Below are positions 27,230 to 36,682 of a DNA stretch of 64,000 bases, piece after piece. The DNA lies in the NCBI GenBank assembly GCA_050486405.1, contig JBJHDF010000008.1, forward strand, positions 1-64,000, in the 5' to 3' direction. This stretch comes from JBJHDF01 sp050486405. Lineage in GTDB: Bacteria > Pseudomonadota > Gammaproteobacteria > Pseudomonadales > Cellvibrionaceae. The stretch's first letter is position 1, and the number at the start of each line of letters is the position of its first letter. The position numbers were made by a program, and so were the translations under genes. Under the pieces are notes generated by a model. It was given only the letters and a program-made list of their open reading frames with translations, was not told the DNA's origin and made no database searches.

Positions 27230-28198
27230 TCAGTCAATCAGGGTGCGCACCCACTGCAGCAGCCTTGAATCGCCGGGCACTGCATCGAAACCCGCAGGGA
27301 GCGGCACGATCAGCCAGCGTACTCGCCAGTCCACATACTCATCCGGCGCCAATTCAGTATAGGGCCCCTGCTGCTCCAGCTCTATATAGCGGCGGTCTTC
27401 GTTGGCGAAAATTTCCACTTCGCCCTCACCCGGCGCATTGTATGCGACAGGCACGTCGTCAAACAGTTTCAACAGCAGATAACCATCGTTCACCCAGGCC
27501 AGCCAGCCCTCGGCACCGTCGGTCATCAGTTTGTGATGGCCGGGCAGTATCCGCTCCGGACGATAGTCGAACCAGACCACACCCTCGATCACTTCCACCG
27601 GCAAATCCTGAAAGGGGCCACTGATAAAGTCGCTGTCGCCCTTGGGGAAAAACGCCAGGCCACTGGCCGCCACCCGGGTGATTTCCCAGGGGGCTACCCG
27701 GCGTGTATCGGCGCCGCGATTGTACAAGCGGTACTCCACGACAATCTCGTTGTCGCGCCGGCTGGCGCTGTAGCGCTTGCGCACCTGGTAGGGCAACTGC
27801 GCCGCCACGGCGCTGGTCAGCACCAGGGCGTCGCCATCCCATGCCACCGCGTAGGCGTCGCTGTCCAGTTCCGGCAGTGGTGGCCAGCCCCAGTCGCTCT
27901 GTGGACTGGTCCAGAAGACATTGCCCCAAGTGCTGTGTTGATCTTCGGTGACCAGCATTTCCTGCCCAGCGTGACGGGCGGACGCTATGCGGCCACCTTC
28001 GGCCGGTGCAATCAGCAATTGCACCTGGCCATGGGTCAGCAGATAGCGGTCACCGACCAGGCTGAAGGATTCGGGCAAAGTGGCAGTCTCCCTTTCCGTT
28101 GAGGTATAGGCCGCTGAGGTATAGTCCGTAGGGGTACAGGCCGTAGTGGCGCAGGCCGACGACAACAGCAGCGCCGACACACAAACCCAACGCCGCAC
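27230..28198 (-). CDS. DUF4380 exported protein, aldose-epimerase-like fold
   Basis: About 322 residues. An N-terminal hydrophobic segment (VCVSALLLSSACATTAC) suggests export and perhaps lipidation at one of two cysteines, though neither fits a classic lipobox. The body has the DUF4380 pattern: GGRIASARHAGQEML, WGNVFWTSPQSDWGWPP, VRKRYSASRRDNEIVVEYRL, APWEITRVA. This is a galactose-mutarotase-like beta sandwich of unknown activity. No ATG is available; GTG 28198 is my choice, and the upstream frame overlaps the cnoX stop. Its place just before lacI suggests a sugar-related role. Confidence 0.7.
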   Translation of the reverse strand: MRRWVCVSALLLSSACATTACTPTDYTSAAYTSTERETATLPESFSLVGDRYLLTHGQVQLLIAPAEGGRIASARHAGQEMLVTEDQHSTWGNVFWTSPQSDWGWPPLPELDSDAYAVAWDGDALVLTSAVAAQLPYQVRKRYSASRRDNEIVVEYRLYNRGADTRRVAPWEITRVAASGLAFFPKGDSDFISGPFQDLPVEVIEGVVWFDYRPERILPGHHKLMTDGAEGWLAWVNDGYLLLKLFDDVPVAYNAPGEGEVEIFANEDRRYIELEQQGPYTELAPDEYVDWRVRWLIVPLPAGFDAVPGDSRLLQWVRTLID

Positions 28199-28214
28199 GC
28201 TGCGATGCAGCCGA

Positions 28215-29066
28215 TCAATACAGCAGGGTGAACAGCTTGCGCTGAAATTCCACCGCCAGCGGATCACCCTTACCGAGACTGGCGATAATATCCAACAACA
28301 GTTTTTTGGCCTGACCATCGGCATACTCCCTTTCCGTTTGAACGATTTTCAGGAGCAGCTCCAGCGCCGGGCGATGCTGACCGGCCTCGTTGAGCTTGAT
28401 TGCCAACTGGTGCGTAAGCTCCAGATTGTTCGGGTCCGCCGCCAGCGCTTCCTCCAGCGCGGCAACCTCCGGTGACTTTGCCGCTTCACGGGCCAGCGTC
28501 AATTGCGCCTTGACCTGCTCGTACAGGGCGTCCTGATCGGCCAGCTTGACGATGCCGAGTAACTCGTCAGCTTCGTCCCAGCGTTTGAGTTCCACCAGTA
28601 CCTGCGCCATCAGGATTGCAATCTGCGGCAACTGATTCGATTCTGTGTAGGCCTGACGCAACAGCGGCAGCGCGCCGGCGGCGTCTTCGGCAGCAAGCAA
28701 GTCCTGCGCCTGTTGCACCAGCGCTTCCCAGGCTTTGGGCAGATACTGATCCAGTAATGCCCGCACTTCCATCTCTGACTTGGCGCCGGCAAAGCCATCC
28801 AGCGGCTGGCCGTCCTTAATCAGCATCACCGTGGGCAGGCTGCGCACTCCGAACTGCGACGCAAGCATCTGCTGCTGATCGGCATTGACCTTGGCCAGCA
28901 GAAACGCGCCCTGATACTCCTGCGCCAGCTTCTCCAGAACCGGCACCAGACTTTTGCAGGGCCCGCACCAGTCGGCCCAGAAATCCACCATCACCAGCCG
29001 CTTGAACGACTCGTCAATAATCTGTTCCTGGGCATTATCCAGCGTAATATCCACTACATTAGTCAT
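28215..29066 (-). CDS. cnoX: Thioredoxin-like co-chaperone CnoX (YbbN)
   Basis: A 283-residue two-part protein: a thioredoxin domain (about 1-110) followed by a TPR-like helical domain (about 115-283), the YbbN/CnoX layout. Known CnoX proteins hold unfolding proteins during oxidative stress and pass them to GroEL or DnaK. Here the active site is a full WCGPC (residues 33-37), whereas E. coli CnoX lacks the paired cysteines, so redox activity is expected. ATG 29066 follows GGAG; the frame is open further up but has no ribosome site. The DUF4380 frame overlaps its stop. Confidence 0.88.
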   Translation of the reverse strand: MTNVVDITLDNAQEQIIDESFKRLVMVDFWADWCGPCKSLVPVLEKLAQEYQGAFLLAKVNADQQQMLASQFGVRSLPTVMLIKDGQPLDGFAGAKSEMEVRALLDQYLPKAWEALVQQAQDLLAAEDAAGALPLLRQAYTESNQLPQIAILMAQVLVELKRWDEADELLGIVKLADQDALYEQVKAQLTLAREAAKSPEVAALEEALAADPNNLELTHQLAIKLNEAGQHRPALELLLKIVQTEREYADGQAKKLLLDIIASLGKGDPLAVEFQRKLFTLLY

Positions 29067-29117
29067 CGTAACTCCCGCGTAAATATCCGGGTTCAAAGAG
29101 CCCGGTATTGCCCGACA

Positions 29118-29132
29118 CCCCCTATAAGGGGG
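29118..29132. other. Short perfect hairpin before cnoX
   Basis: CCCCC-TATAA-GGGGG between yaeQ and cnoX. No T-run follows on the minus strand, so it may be an mRNA processing or stability hairpin rather than a terminator. Confidence 0.3.
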
Positions 29133-29157
29133 CTTTCCGCTTCTATCGCCTTTTTCC

Positions 29158-29700
29158 CTAATTCTTCTCCATCCCGTACAAATTCACCGTTACGCTACGG
29201 TTGTCATCGTCTGCGACATAAGCCACCGATTCCGTAATGGTAACCGTCAGGGTCATGCTTTTGTCCGCCAGCGTGGTCAATGCCTTGAGTTCGTCATCAT
29301 CCAGCCGCCAGAGCGTCAGTTTGGGCAATGCCAGCAGGGCCTCGCGCTGTTGCCGCCACCAGATGTTCAGGCCGCGACCGTAAGCGTACAGCCACACGCT
29401 CTCTGCCTGACCGCTGGCCTTTTTCAAACGCTCGGGTGTGGGTTGCCCCAGTTCAATCCATTCCAGAATACGCCCATCGTCCGCCGTGCGCCACAGGTCC
29501 GGTTCGTCAGCAGTGGACAGGCCCTTGGTGAACGTCAGTTGGCGATGCGCGTGAAAACAATACACCAGCAGACGCAGCATCATGCGCTCCAGAGTTTCGG
29601 AGGGATGCCGGGCAATGGTCAGTTGCAGTTCATCGAAGTGCTCCCGGTCCATATCGGACAGGGTGACGCGGGCCTTGTGAATACTGGCGTTGGCGGCCAT
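29158..29700 (-). CDS. yaeQ: YaeQ family protein
   Basis: A 180-residue YaeQ, full length for the family. Landmarks are ATLSDMDREHF-type strand at the start (here VTLSDMDREHFDELQLTIARHPSE in two parts), MLRLLVYCFHAH, DDGRILEWIELGQPTPERL and the C-terminal nuclease-like VTITESVAYV. The fold is a divergent PD-(D/E)XK nuclease. YaeQ was linked to suppression of RfaH loss in E. coli; the molecular role is unclear. The start overlaps the lysS stop (TAATG), so it is coupled to lysS. Confidence 0.85.
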   Translation of the reverse strand: MAANASIHKARVTLSDMDREHFDELQLTIARHPSETLERMMLRLLVYCFHAHRQLTFTKGLSTADEPDLWRTADDGRILEWIELGQPTPERLKKASGQAESVWLYAYGRGLNIWWRQQREALLALPKLTLWRLDDDELKALTTLADKSMTLTVTITESVAYVADDDNRSVTVNLYGMEKN

Positions 29701-31178
29701 TACTCCGGCCGCATATGGGGAAAGAGCAGCACGTCGCGAATGGACGGCGCGTCGGCCAGCAGCATGACCAGCCGGTCTATGCCGATGCCCTCGCCGGCCG
29801 TGGGCGGCATGCCGTATTCCAGGGCGCGAATGTAATCCGCATCGTAGTGCATGGCTTCGTGATCGCCGGCGTCCTTTTCGCGCACCTGGGCCATAAAGCG
29901 CTCCGCCTGATCCTCGGCGTCGTTCAACTCCGAAAAGCCGTTGGCCAACTCCCGGCCGCCGACAAAAAATTCAAAGCGGTCCGTCACCTCCGGGTTCTCG
30001 TCGTTGCGACGGGCCAGGGGCGACACCTCGGTAGGGTACTCGGTGATAAAGGTCGGCTGGTCCAGCCGATGCTCCACCTTTTCCTCAAAAATTTCCATCT
30101 GCAGTTTGCCCAGACCGTGACTGTCTTTGACTTCGATACCCATACCCCTGGCCAGATCCCGTACCGCGGCCAGGTCGGTGATCTGCTCGCGCGCAATGTC
30201 CGGGTTGTATTGCAAAATGGCGTCGACAATGGACAGCCGCGCAAAGGGTTTGCCGAAATCGTATTCGCTGCCCTGATACTGAATCAAGGTGGTGCCCAGC
30301 ACCGCCTCGCACAGCTTGCGCAGCATGTCTTCGGTGAGGTCCATCATGTCCCGGTAGTCGGCGTAGGCCTGATAGAACTCCAGCATGGTGAATTCCGGGT
30401 TGTGCCGGGTGGACAGCCCCTCGTTGCGGAAGTTGCGGTTGATTTCATAAACCTTTTCAAAACCGCCCACCACCAGACGCTTGAGGTAGAGCTCCGGCGC
30501 CACGCGCAGATACATGTCGATATCCAGCGCGTTGTGGTGTGTGATAAAGGGGCGCGCCGTGGCGCCGCCGGGAATCACCTGCAGCATGGGCGTTTCCACT
30601 TCCATATAGCCCAGACCGTCCAGGTAGTTGCGGATAAAATGAATGCAGCGCGAGCGCAGACGAAAGGTGTCGCGCACTTCCGGGTTGACGATCAGATCAA
30701 CGTAGCGCTGGCGATAGCGCAGCTCCTGATCGCTCAGGCCGTGATACTTTTCCGGCAGCGGGCGCAGGGCCTTGGTGAGCAACTGGTAGTCTTCCAGATT
30801 GACATAGAGATCGCCGCGACCGGAGCGGTGCAGCTTGCCGCTGACCGCCACTATATCGCCGATGTCCCAGGTGCCCCAGGTTTCCCTGATGGTGTTCTGC
30901 GCCTCCTTGTCGGCGTAGAGCTGGATACTGCCCTGCCCGTCCTGCAGCACCATAAAGGGGCCGCGTTTGGCCATGATGCGGCCGGCGACGCTGGCGCTGT
31001 GCGCTTCGGCCTCCAGGGTTTCCTTGCTGTGTTCGGCGTAGGCGCTTTGCAGCGCGGCACTGGTGTGCTGACGCTGCACGCGATTAGGGAAGGCGTTGCC
31101 TTTGGCGCGAATGGCGTCCAGCTTGGCGCGTCGCTCGGCGATCAGTTTGTTTTCGTCCTGGCTGGATTCCTGACTCAT
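29700..31178 (-). CDS. lysS: Lysyl-tRNA synthetase, class II
   Basis: A 492-residue class II synthetase. N-terminal OB-fold anticodon-binding domain (VAGRIMAKRGPFMVLQD region, residues 65-145), then the catalytic domain with motif 2 (YEINRNFRNEGLSTRHNPEF) and motif 3 (GEGIGIDRLVMLL). Start ATG 31178 gives the usual MSQESSQDENKLIAERRAKL opening; the frame beyond it overlaps nothing native. It lies 29 bases after prfB, the usual prfB-lysS operon, and overlaps yaeQ. Confidence 0.95.
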   Translation of the reverse strand: MSQESSQDENKLIAERRAKLDAIRAKGNAFPNRVQRQHTSAALQSAYAEHSKETLEAEAHSASVAGRIMAKRGPFMVLQDGQGSIQLYADKEAQNTIRETWGTWDIGDIVAVSGKLHRSGRGDLYVNLEDYQLLTKALRPLPEKYHGLSDQELRYRQRYVDLIVNPEVRDTFRLRSRCIHFIRNYLDGLGYMEVETPMLQVIPGGATARPFITHHNALDIDMYLRVAPELYLKRLVVGGFEKVYEINRNFRNEGLSTRHNPEFTMLEFYQAYADYRDMMDLTEDMLRKLCEAVLGTTLIQYQGSEYDFGKPFARLSIVDAILQYNPDIAREQITDLAAVRDLARGMGIEVKDSHGLGKLQMEIFEEKVEHRLDQPTFITEYPTEVSPLARRNDENPEVTDRFEFFVGGRELANGFSELNDAEDQAERFMAQVREKDAGDHEAMHYDADYIRALEYGMPPTAGEGIGIDRLVMLLADAPSIRDVLLFPHMRPE

Positions 31179-31207
31179 GGCATTACACTGTTTGGTTAAC
31201 TGAACGA

Positions 31208-32303
31208 TTACAGGCCGGCCTTGAGGCTGGCGACGATAAATTGATCCAGGGCGCCATCGAGCACCGCCTGGCAATTGCTGGTCTGCACACTGGTGCGCAG
31301 ATCCTTGATGCGCTGATCATCCAGCACATAGGAGCGAATCTGACTGCCCCAGCCGATGTCGGCCTTGTTGTCTTCCATGGCCTGCTTTTCCGCGTTGCGT
31401 TTGAGCATTTCCTGCTCGTACATTTTCGCGCGCAGCATCGTCATGGCGCGGTCGCGGTTCTGGTGCTGGGAGCGCTCGCTCTGGCACTGTACCACGATCC
31501 CGCTGGGGACGTGGGTGATGCGCACCGCTGAATCGGTTTTGTTGACGTGCTGACCGCCGGCGCCGCTGGCACGATAGGTGTCGGTGCGCAGATCCGCCGG
31601 ATTGATATCGATCTCGATATTGTCGTCGATTTCCGGCGAGACAAAAACGGAACAGAAAGAGGTATGGCGACGGTTGCCGGAGTCGAAAGGCGACTTGCGC
31701 ACCAGGCGATGCACGCCGGTTTCCGTACGCAGCCAGCCAAAGGCGTATTCGCCCTCGAAACGAATGGTGGCACTCTTGATGCCCGCCACTTCACCGGGGG
31801 AGGCTTCTTCCAGAGTGGTCTTGAAGCCCTTCTGCTCGCCCCAGCGCAGGTACATGCGCAGCACCATCTCGGCCCAGTCCTGGGCTTCGGTGCCGCCGGA
31901 GCCGGATTGAATATCCAGAAAGGCGTTGTTGGGATCCATTTCGCCGGAAAACATGCGACGGAATTCCAACTCTTCGAGCTGTTCTTCCAGCTTGTCTATC
32001 TCGGCCGCCACTTCGTCGACACCGGCCTGATCACCTTCTTCCGCCGCCATCGCCAACAGTTCACGGCAATCACTGATGCCGGAATCCATGGTCTCGATGG
32101 TCTTTACCACCAACTCCAGCGAGGACCGCTCCCGGCCCAGCGCCTGGGCCCGCTCGGGGGACTCCCAGACATCCGGCTCACTCAGTTCCCGTTCAACCTC
32201 GGTTAAACGCTCCTTTTTGTGATCGTAGTCAAAGATACCCCCTAAGCACCTTGGTGCGCTGCTCGAGATCTTTTAAAGTATTCAACAGAGGATTGATTTC
32301 CAT
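31208..32303 (-). CDS. prfB: Peptide chain release factor 2 with programmed +1 frameshift
   Basis: RF2 is read in two frames: a 24-codon leader from ATG 32303 ending at TGA 32231-32229, then, after a +1 shift, 340 residues to 31208. The total of 364 is almost exactly the E. coli length. The stop-recognition tripeptide SPF (about 204-206) and catalytic GGQ (about 249-251, SGAGGQHVNKT) are intact. RF2 reads UGA and UAA, so low RF2 promotes shifting at its own UGA and raises its level. Cotranscribed with lysS. Confidence 0.95.
32229..32246 (-). promoter_or_regulatory. RF2 programmed frameshift site
   Basis: On the minus strand CTTAGGGGGTATCTTTGAC: an internal Shine-Dalgarno-like AGGGGG three bases before the slippery CTT-TGA-C. 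This is the same arrangement as in E. coli prfB. Confidence 0.95.
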
Positions 32304-32573
32304 GACCGGTTTGAAACCTGCTAGCTGATGGGTAGGCGAAGCGGCGCATTCTACCCCAGAACCACCCGAGCTGTGTAGGCAAAAAGGCTATATCCTCTGC
32401 CGGATCCGACGGGTACCACGACACTCCACAAGCTTGAAATGGCGCACAAAATTCTCTTTAAAATCAAATTCTTGCGCCAACTTATTGACAAGCTGCTTTA
32501 AAAGAATAACACTTATACCATCAACCGAAAGCAGTGGCGATGAGCTGCGCTGGCAGCGCTGGAGACAGTGTCG

Positions 32574-32801
32574 ATGGAATACCTGGAAGCGAGCAACCCC
32601 GAATGGTCCTTTATGTGGGAAGCCCTGGGCAACGAAAAGCTCAACGGGGGTGATCCCATTTGCCTGCACCAGGGCCGCTGCTGGGAGTATCTGGGGTCCA
32701 CCAACGACCACCACCACTTCCGCCACGCCCGGCACCCGCGCACCGACCGCGTTGAGTTTGCCTACATCGAAAGAGTCAGAATGGCGGCCGGCTGGCACTA
32801 A
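32574..32801 (+). CDS. Small hypothetical protein
   Basis: A 75-residue soluble protein rich in Trp, His and Glu (EYLEASNPEWSFMWEAL, STNDHHHFRH, RVEFAYIERVRMAAGWH). I do not recognise a named family, but the reading frame has protein-like composition, a GGAG ten bases before the ATG, and fits neatly between prfB and the DUF4404 gene, with 15 bases between the converging stops. The His-Asp-rich centre could bind a metal, which is speculation. A GTG two codons upstream is an alternative start. Confidence 0.5.
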   Translation: MEYLEASNPEWSFMWEALGNEKLNGGDPICLHQGRCWEYLGSTNDHHHFRHARHPRTDRVEFAYIERVRMAAGWH

Positions 32802-32816
32802 GCACCAGCCCACCGG

Positions 32817-33071
32817 TCATACGCCTATATTTTTCAGAATATCCATGATCTCCCGCAGCACCGCCGAGGTTCTCGGGTGCTCCTCACCGAATTCCTCCAG
32901 CAGCAACTCCACAGTCTCCAACGGCGAGGGGTCCTCAGCGCCCATGGCGCCCTCCGGGTGAATGCCCCGCTCCAGATCCTGCAGCAATTTGATCTGCTGC
33001 GGGCTGGCGCTGTCGTCGCCATAGAGATCGTGAAGCTCGGAAATCAGATTTTTTATACGTTGCCTGGGCAT
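32817..33071 (-). CDS. DUF4404 family protein
   Basis: An 84-residue acidic helical protein with the DUF4404 pattern: a first helix RIKNLISELHDLY, then KLLQDLERGI, and a last part SPLETVELLLEEFGEEHP followed by LREIMDILKNIGV. Members are common in Pseudomonas and Cellvibrio relatives, with no known function; the size and charge suggest a protein-binding adaptor. ATG 33071 follows GAGGTGAGTA. The palindromic element starts about 45 bases upstream. Confidence 0.75.
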   Translation of the reverse strand: MPRQRIKNLISELHDLYGDDSASPQQIKLLQDLERGIHPEGAMGAEDPSPLETVELLLEEFGEEHPRTSAVLREIMDILKNIGV

Positions 33072-33115
33072 TACTCACCTCTTCTTAAATCAAGTCTCGG
33101 ACTTCGAGTTTGAGA

Positions 33116-33223
33116 GCCCGGCCCGCGTATGCCCATCCGGGACACGCCGTAAATACGTCCTTTTAGGCTCGGACACAGCATCCCTGCTGAGTACGGTCCC
33201 GGACGGGCATCCCCGCCCCGGGC
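33116..33223. repeat. Palindromic intergenic element, copy A
   Basis: 28-base inverted arms (23 of 28 paired; inner part ATCCGGGAC/GTCCCGGAC) around a core with CGCCGTAAATACGTCC, AGGCTCGGACACAGCATC and GAGTACGGTCCCG. The core matches, in reverse complement, the core of the element at 38071-38174. Confidence 0.75.
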
Positions 33224-33317
33224 TTGTGCCATACCGGAGCAGTTGAACTCCGAAACTTGAGCTCTTAACAACCTGCTTTCCTTCAGTGTAACACAGACAA
33301 AGCAACGCCCCCGGCGC

Positions 33318-35804
33318 TTACGCCTGGCGCAATACCACCGCCGGCGGCGTGCGCACCACGGAGCGGCAACTCAAGGCGCCGAGCCCACCTACCAATAGCG
33401 CCCCCAGCGCCGGCCCCAGGAACCAGAACAGATAGTGGGGCTGAATGGGTGTATCGAAAACAAAGCGCTGCAGGCTGAGCAGCAACAGCTCTGAACCCAG
33501 CACGGCAATGATACCTGCCACCAGCCCCAGCACCGAAAATTCGCTCCAGACACTGCCGACAATCAAGCGGCGGCCGCTGCCCAGGGCACGCAGCAGACCG
33601 GCCTCCTGGCGCCGGCTCTCCATACTGCTGGTCACCGCCGCCAGCAGTACCAGGCAGCCGCCCAGCAGCGTCAGCCAGAGCACCAGCAATACGCCATTGC
33701 TCACCTGTTGGATGATGGTCTGAATCTGGGCAATGATACGGTCCAGCTCCATCACCGACACCGTGGGATGGCGCCGCAACAGCTCATTGATCACCGGCTT
33801 TTCGTCCACCGGAAGATAGGCACTGGTGATATAGGTGGGCGCAAAATCATCCAGCGTGCCCGGTTCGAAGATAAAGTAAAAGTTGGGCCGCATGGAGCGC
33901 CAGTCCAGACTGCGCATACTGGCCACCCGGGCCTCCAGAATCAGGCCGCCGATGGAGAAACGCAGTACATCCCCCAGGGCCAACCCCATTTCCTCAGCCA
34001 TCTCGTCTTCAATGGATACCCCGGGCAAGTCACCCGGCTGCCAGCGGTCCCACCACTGCCCCGCCACCACCCGGTTGTCCTCGGCCAGGGTATCGGTCCA
34101 GGTGAGGTTTACCTCGCGCTGAAAGACGTTGTGACCGCGGCGCAGTTCCTCGCTGGGCTCGGCGTCGTTGATATGGGTCAGGCGACCGCGCACCATGGGA
34201 TAGAGCGGCTCTCGCGCCACGCCGCGCTCGTCCAGCAACTGCTGCACCGGCTCCACCTCGTGGGGTGCAATGTTCACCAGAAAGTGGTTGGGCGCATTCT
34301 CGGGCAACTGCATGCGCCAGTCGTCGATCAGGGAGGTACGCACAATGGTGAGAGTCAACAGCAACATGATGGCGGTGGCAAAGACCACTATCTGGGTAAC
34401 GCTGTGCACCTTGCGCCGCTGCAGGCCGGCCACCGCCAACCGCCAGTAGCTGCCGGCACCGGCGCTGATACGGCGACTCAGGTGCAGCAACAGCAGCGCC
34501 AGAACCACCGACACCAGCAACACCACCAGCAGAGCCAGCACTACACTCAGGGCCAGCGCCACCTGCTGGCTGAACAGCCACACCAGCGCGGCTATGGCAA
34601 AGAGCGCCAGGCCGATCTGCACCGCTGCCCGGGGACCGCTCACCGGCAGCTCCCGGCGCAGAATCCGCAGCGGTGGAATACCGGGCAGAAACCACAGGGA
34701 TGGCAGGGCAAAACAGGCCAGACACAGTAGCCCGGCCAGAAAGCTCAGGGCATAAGGCGAGAAGCCGGCAGCGCCCAGGGTGACGCCGTACAGCGACGCC
34801 AGGCTCGAAGCCACCAGCCGCTGAATCAACTCGCCCGCCAGCAGACCCAGCAGCGACGCCGTCACTCCCAGCAAGAGCAACTGCCCCAGATACAACAGTC
34901 GCACCCGCAGGGCCGAAGCCCCCAGGCTTTTCATCAACGCCACCTGGTCCACATGGCGCTCGGCAAAATGGCGCGCCGCCAGGGCAATGGCGACACCGGC
35001 CAGCAGCACACCGATCACCGCCGCCAGCAACAGAAAGCGCTCGCCCGTGTACAGGGCGTTGGCCAGGCCCTGCTGGGCCTCCTGAATATCCACCAGGCGC
35101 TCGTGCAGACTCAGGCGCGGCTCCAGCCAGGCCAGCATCTGCTGCAGACTCGCCTCGCGATCCGCTGCCAGCAGCCACTGGTAGGTCACCCGGCTGCCCG
35201 GTTGAACCACCTCGGTACGCGGCAGGTCGTCCAGATTCATCATCAGCCGCACGCCGAAAAAGCTAAACGGACTGCCGCCGTCCGGCTCAGCCACCAGCAC
35301 CCGGGTGGCCGTCAGACTGTACTCGCCAACACTGAGGGAATCGCCCAGTTCTATGCCCAGCAGAGGCAACAGACGCGAGTCCACCCAGGCCTCTCCGGGC
35401 GCGGGAATGCCCGTTTCAACCCGGGTGCGATCCGGGCGTGTCTCAAAGGGCCGTTCGGCAGTTTCCACCTGGCCGCGCAAGGGATAGCCCTCGCCCACCG
35501 CCTTGACCGATGCCAGGTGCATCTCGTCTTCGGCAAACACCATAGTGGAAAAGGTCACCACCTGACTCTGGTCCACGCCCAACTGTTCGGCCTGGGCGAA
35601 CCAGGTCTCGTCAAAGGGCCGGGAGCTGCGCACAATGCGATCCGCACCCAGCAGGGTATTGCTCTCCTGCACCAGCGTGCTCTGCAGGCGATCGGTAAAA
35701 ATGGCAATGGAAGACACCACCGCCACCGCCAGCAGCAGGGCCACACTGAGCAGCTTCAACTCACCGCTGCGCCAGTTGCGCCAAAGCATGCGCCAGGCAA
35801 GCAT
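33318..35804 (-). CDS. ybbP: ABC transporter permease, YbbP family
   Basis: An 828-residue FtsX/MacB-type permease, the size of YbbP. One N-terminal membrane helix, a large periplasmic domain (about 45-260), three helices with the FtsX domain (AAVIGVLLAGVAIALAARHF onward), a further helix pair, a second periplasmic domain, and a C-terminal FtsX domain (LLVLWLTLLGGCLVLLAA). It probably works with YbbA to pull or release lipophilic or lipoprotein cargo in the envelope rather than to import nutrients. Two bases separate it from ybbA, and tesA is divergent, as in E. coli. Confidence 0.85.
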   Translation of the reverse strand: MLAWRMLWRNWRSGELKLLSVALLLAVAVVSSIAIFTDRLQSTLVQESNTLLGADRIVRSSRPFDETWFAQAEQLGVDQSQVVTFSTMVFAEDEMHLASVKAVGEGYPLRGQVETAERPFETRPDRTRVETGIPAPGEAWVDSRLLPLLGIELGDSLSVGEYSLTATRVLVAEPDGGSPFSFFGVRLMMNLDDLPRTEVVQPGSRVTYQWLLAADREASLQQMLAWLEPRLSLHERLVDIQEAQQGLANALYTGERFLLLAAVIGVLLAGVAIALAARHFAERHVDQVALMKSLGASALRVRLLYLGQLLLLGVTASLLGLLAGELIQRLVASSLASLYGVTLGAAGFSPYALSFLAGLLCLACFALPSLWFLPGIPPLRILRRELPVSGPRAAVQIGLALFAIAALVWLFSQQVALALSVVLALLVVLLVSVVLALLLLHLSRRISAGAGSYWRLAVAGLQRRKVHSVTQIVVFATAIMLLLTLTIVRTSLIDDWRMQLPENAPNHFLVNIAPHEVEPVQQLLDERGVAREPLYPMVRGRLTHINDAEPSEELRRGHNVFQREVNLTWTDTLAEDNRVVAGQWWDRWQPGDLPGVSIEDEMAEEMGLALGDVLRFSIGGLILEARVASMRSLDWRSMRPNFYFIFEPGTLDDFAPTYITSAYLPVDEKPVINELLRRHPTVSVMELDRIIAQIQTIIQQVSNGVLLVLWLTLLGGCLVLLAAVTSSMESRRQEAGLLRALGSGRRLIVGSVWSEFSVLGLVAGIIAVLGSELLLLSLQRFVFDTPIQPHYLFWFLGPALGALLVGGLGALSCRSVVRTPPAVVLRQA

Positions 35805-35806
35805 AA

Positions 35807-36517
35807 CTAGGCCTCCCCGACAGCGGCAGTGGCATCAACAGTTGTATCAACAATGGCACCGGCTTCCAGCGCCAGACGACGCTGACAGCGCTGGGCCAGA
35901 CGATCCTCGTGGGTAATCAGTACCAGGGTGGTGTTTTGGGCGCGATTGAGTTCAAACAACAGGTCAATGATGTGGGCGCCGGTGACATTGTCCAGATTGC
36001 CCGTGGGCTCATCGGCAAACAGCACCCGGGGCTCGGCGGCAAAGGCGCGGGCAATGGCCACCCGTTGCTGCTCGCCACCGGAAAGCTGCTGCGGATAGTG
36101 CCCCAAGCGGTGACTCAACTCCACCCGGTCGAGAAACTCCCGGGCGCGGCCACGGGCGTCACTGGCGCCGTGCAGCTCCAGGGGCAGCATAACGTTCTCC
36201 AGGGCGGTCAGCCCCGGCAGCAACTGGAAAGACTGGAAGATAAAACCGACGCTCTCGGCCCGTACCCGCGCCCTTCCCTCTTCGTCCAGGGCGGTGAGGG
36301 ATTCACCGTTGAGCCAGACTTCGCCACTGCTGGGCAGATCCAGACCGGCGAGAATCCCCAACAGGGTCGACTTGCCGGAACCGGAAGGACCGGTAATGGC
36401 CAGACTGTCACCGGCATTGACCGACAGTGATACCCCCCGCAAAATCTCCAACTGCCCCTCGGCGGTAACTACCGACTTGCCCAGGTCGCGGGCCTCCACC
36501 ATCACTGTTTCAGTCAT
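35807..36517 (-). CDS. ybbA: ABC transporter ATP-binding protein, YbbA family
   Basis: A 236-residue ATPase of the LolD/MacB class. Walker A GPSGSGKSTLL, Q-loop FIFQSFQLLPGLTALENV, signature LSGGEQQRVAIARAF, Walker B VLFADEPTGNLD and switch histidine ITHEDRLA are all intact. It energises the adjacent YbbP permease. It is divergent from tesA across a gap of about 165 bases. Confidence 0.92.
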   Translation of the reverse strand: MTETVMVEARDLGKSVVTAEGQLEILRGVSLSVNAGDSLAITGPSGSGKSTLLGILAGLDLPSSGEVWLNGESLTALDEEGRARVRAESVGFIFQSFQLLPGLTALENVMLPLELHGASDARGRAREFLDRVELSHRLGHYPQQLSGGEQQRVAIARAFAAEPRVLFADEPTGNLDNVTGAHIIDLLFELNRAQNTTLVLITHEDRLAQRCQRRLALEAGAIVDTTVDATAAVGEA

Positions 36518-36682
36518 TCTCGCTCCTCAATACTCAACACCACCTCGGCAATCAAAACCGGGGCACAGCGAACTTTACCCTGTTAAGATACTCAGAGGAA
36601 GGGTTGCATGATAGGTTGATGGCAACCCCTTTACGCATCTTTTCACGTTTTACGCTTCTGTTTTACGTTCATGGGAGACCCG

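Noticed and set aside
31208..32113. RF2 gene apparently frameshifted and missing its N-terminus
   Set aside because: The break is the conserved programmed +1 site with AGGGGG and CTT-TGA-C, so the gene is intact.
33116..33223. Palindromic element A as an intrinsic terminator for ybbP or DUF4404
   Set aside because: There is no T-run on either side, and the shared core with copy C marks it as a repeat element.
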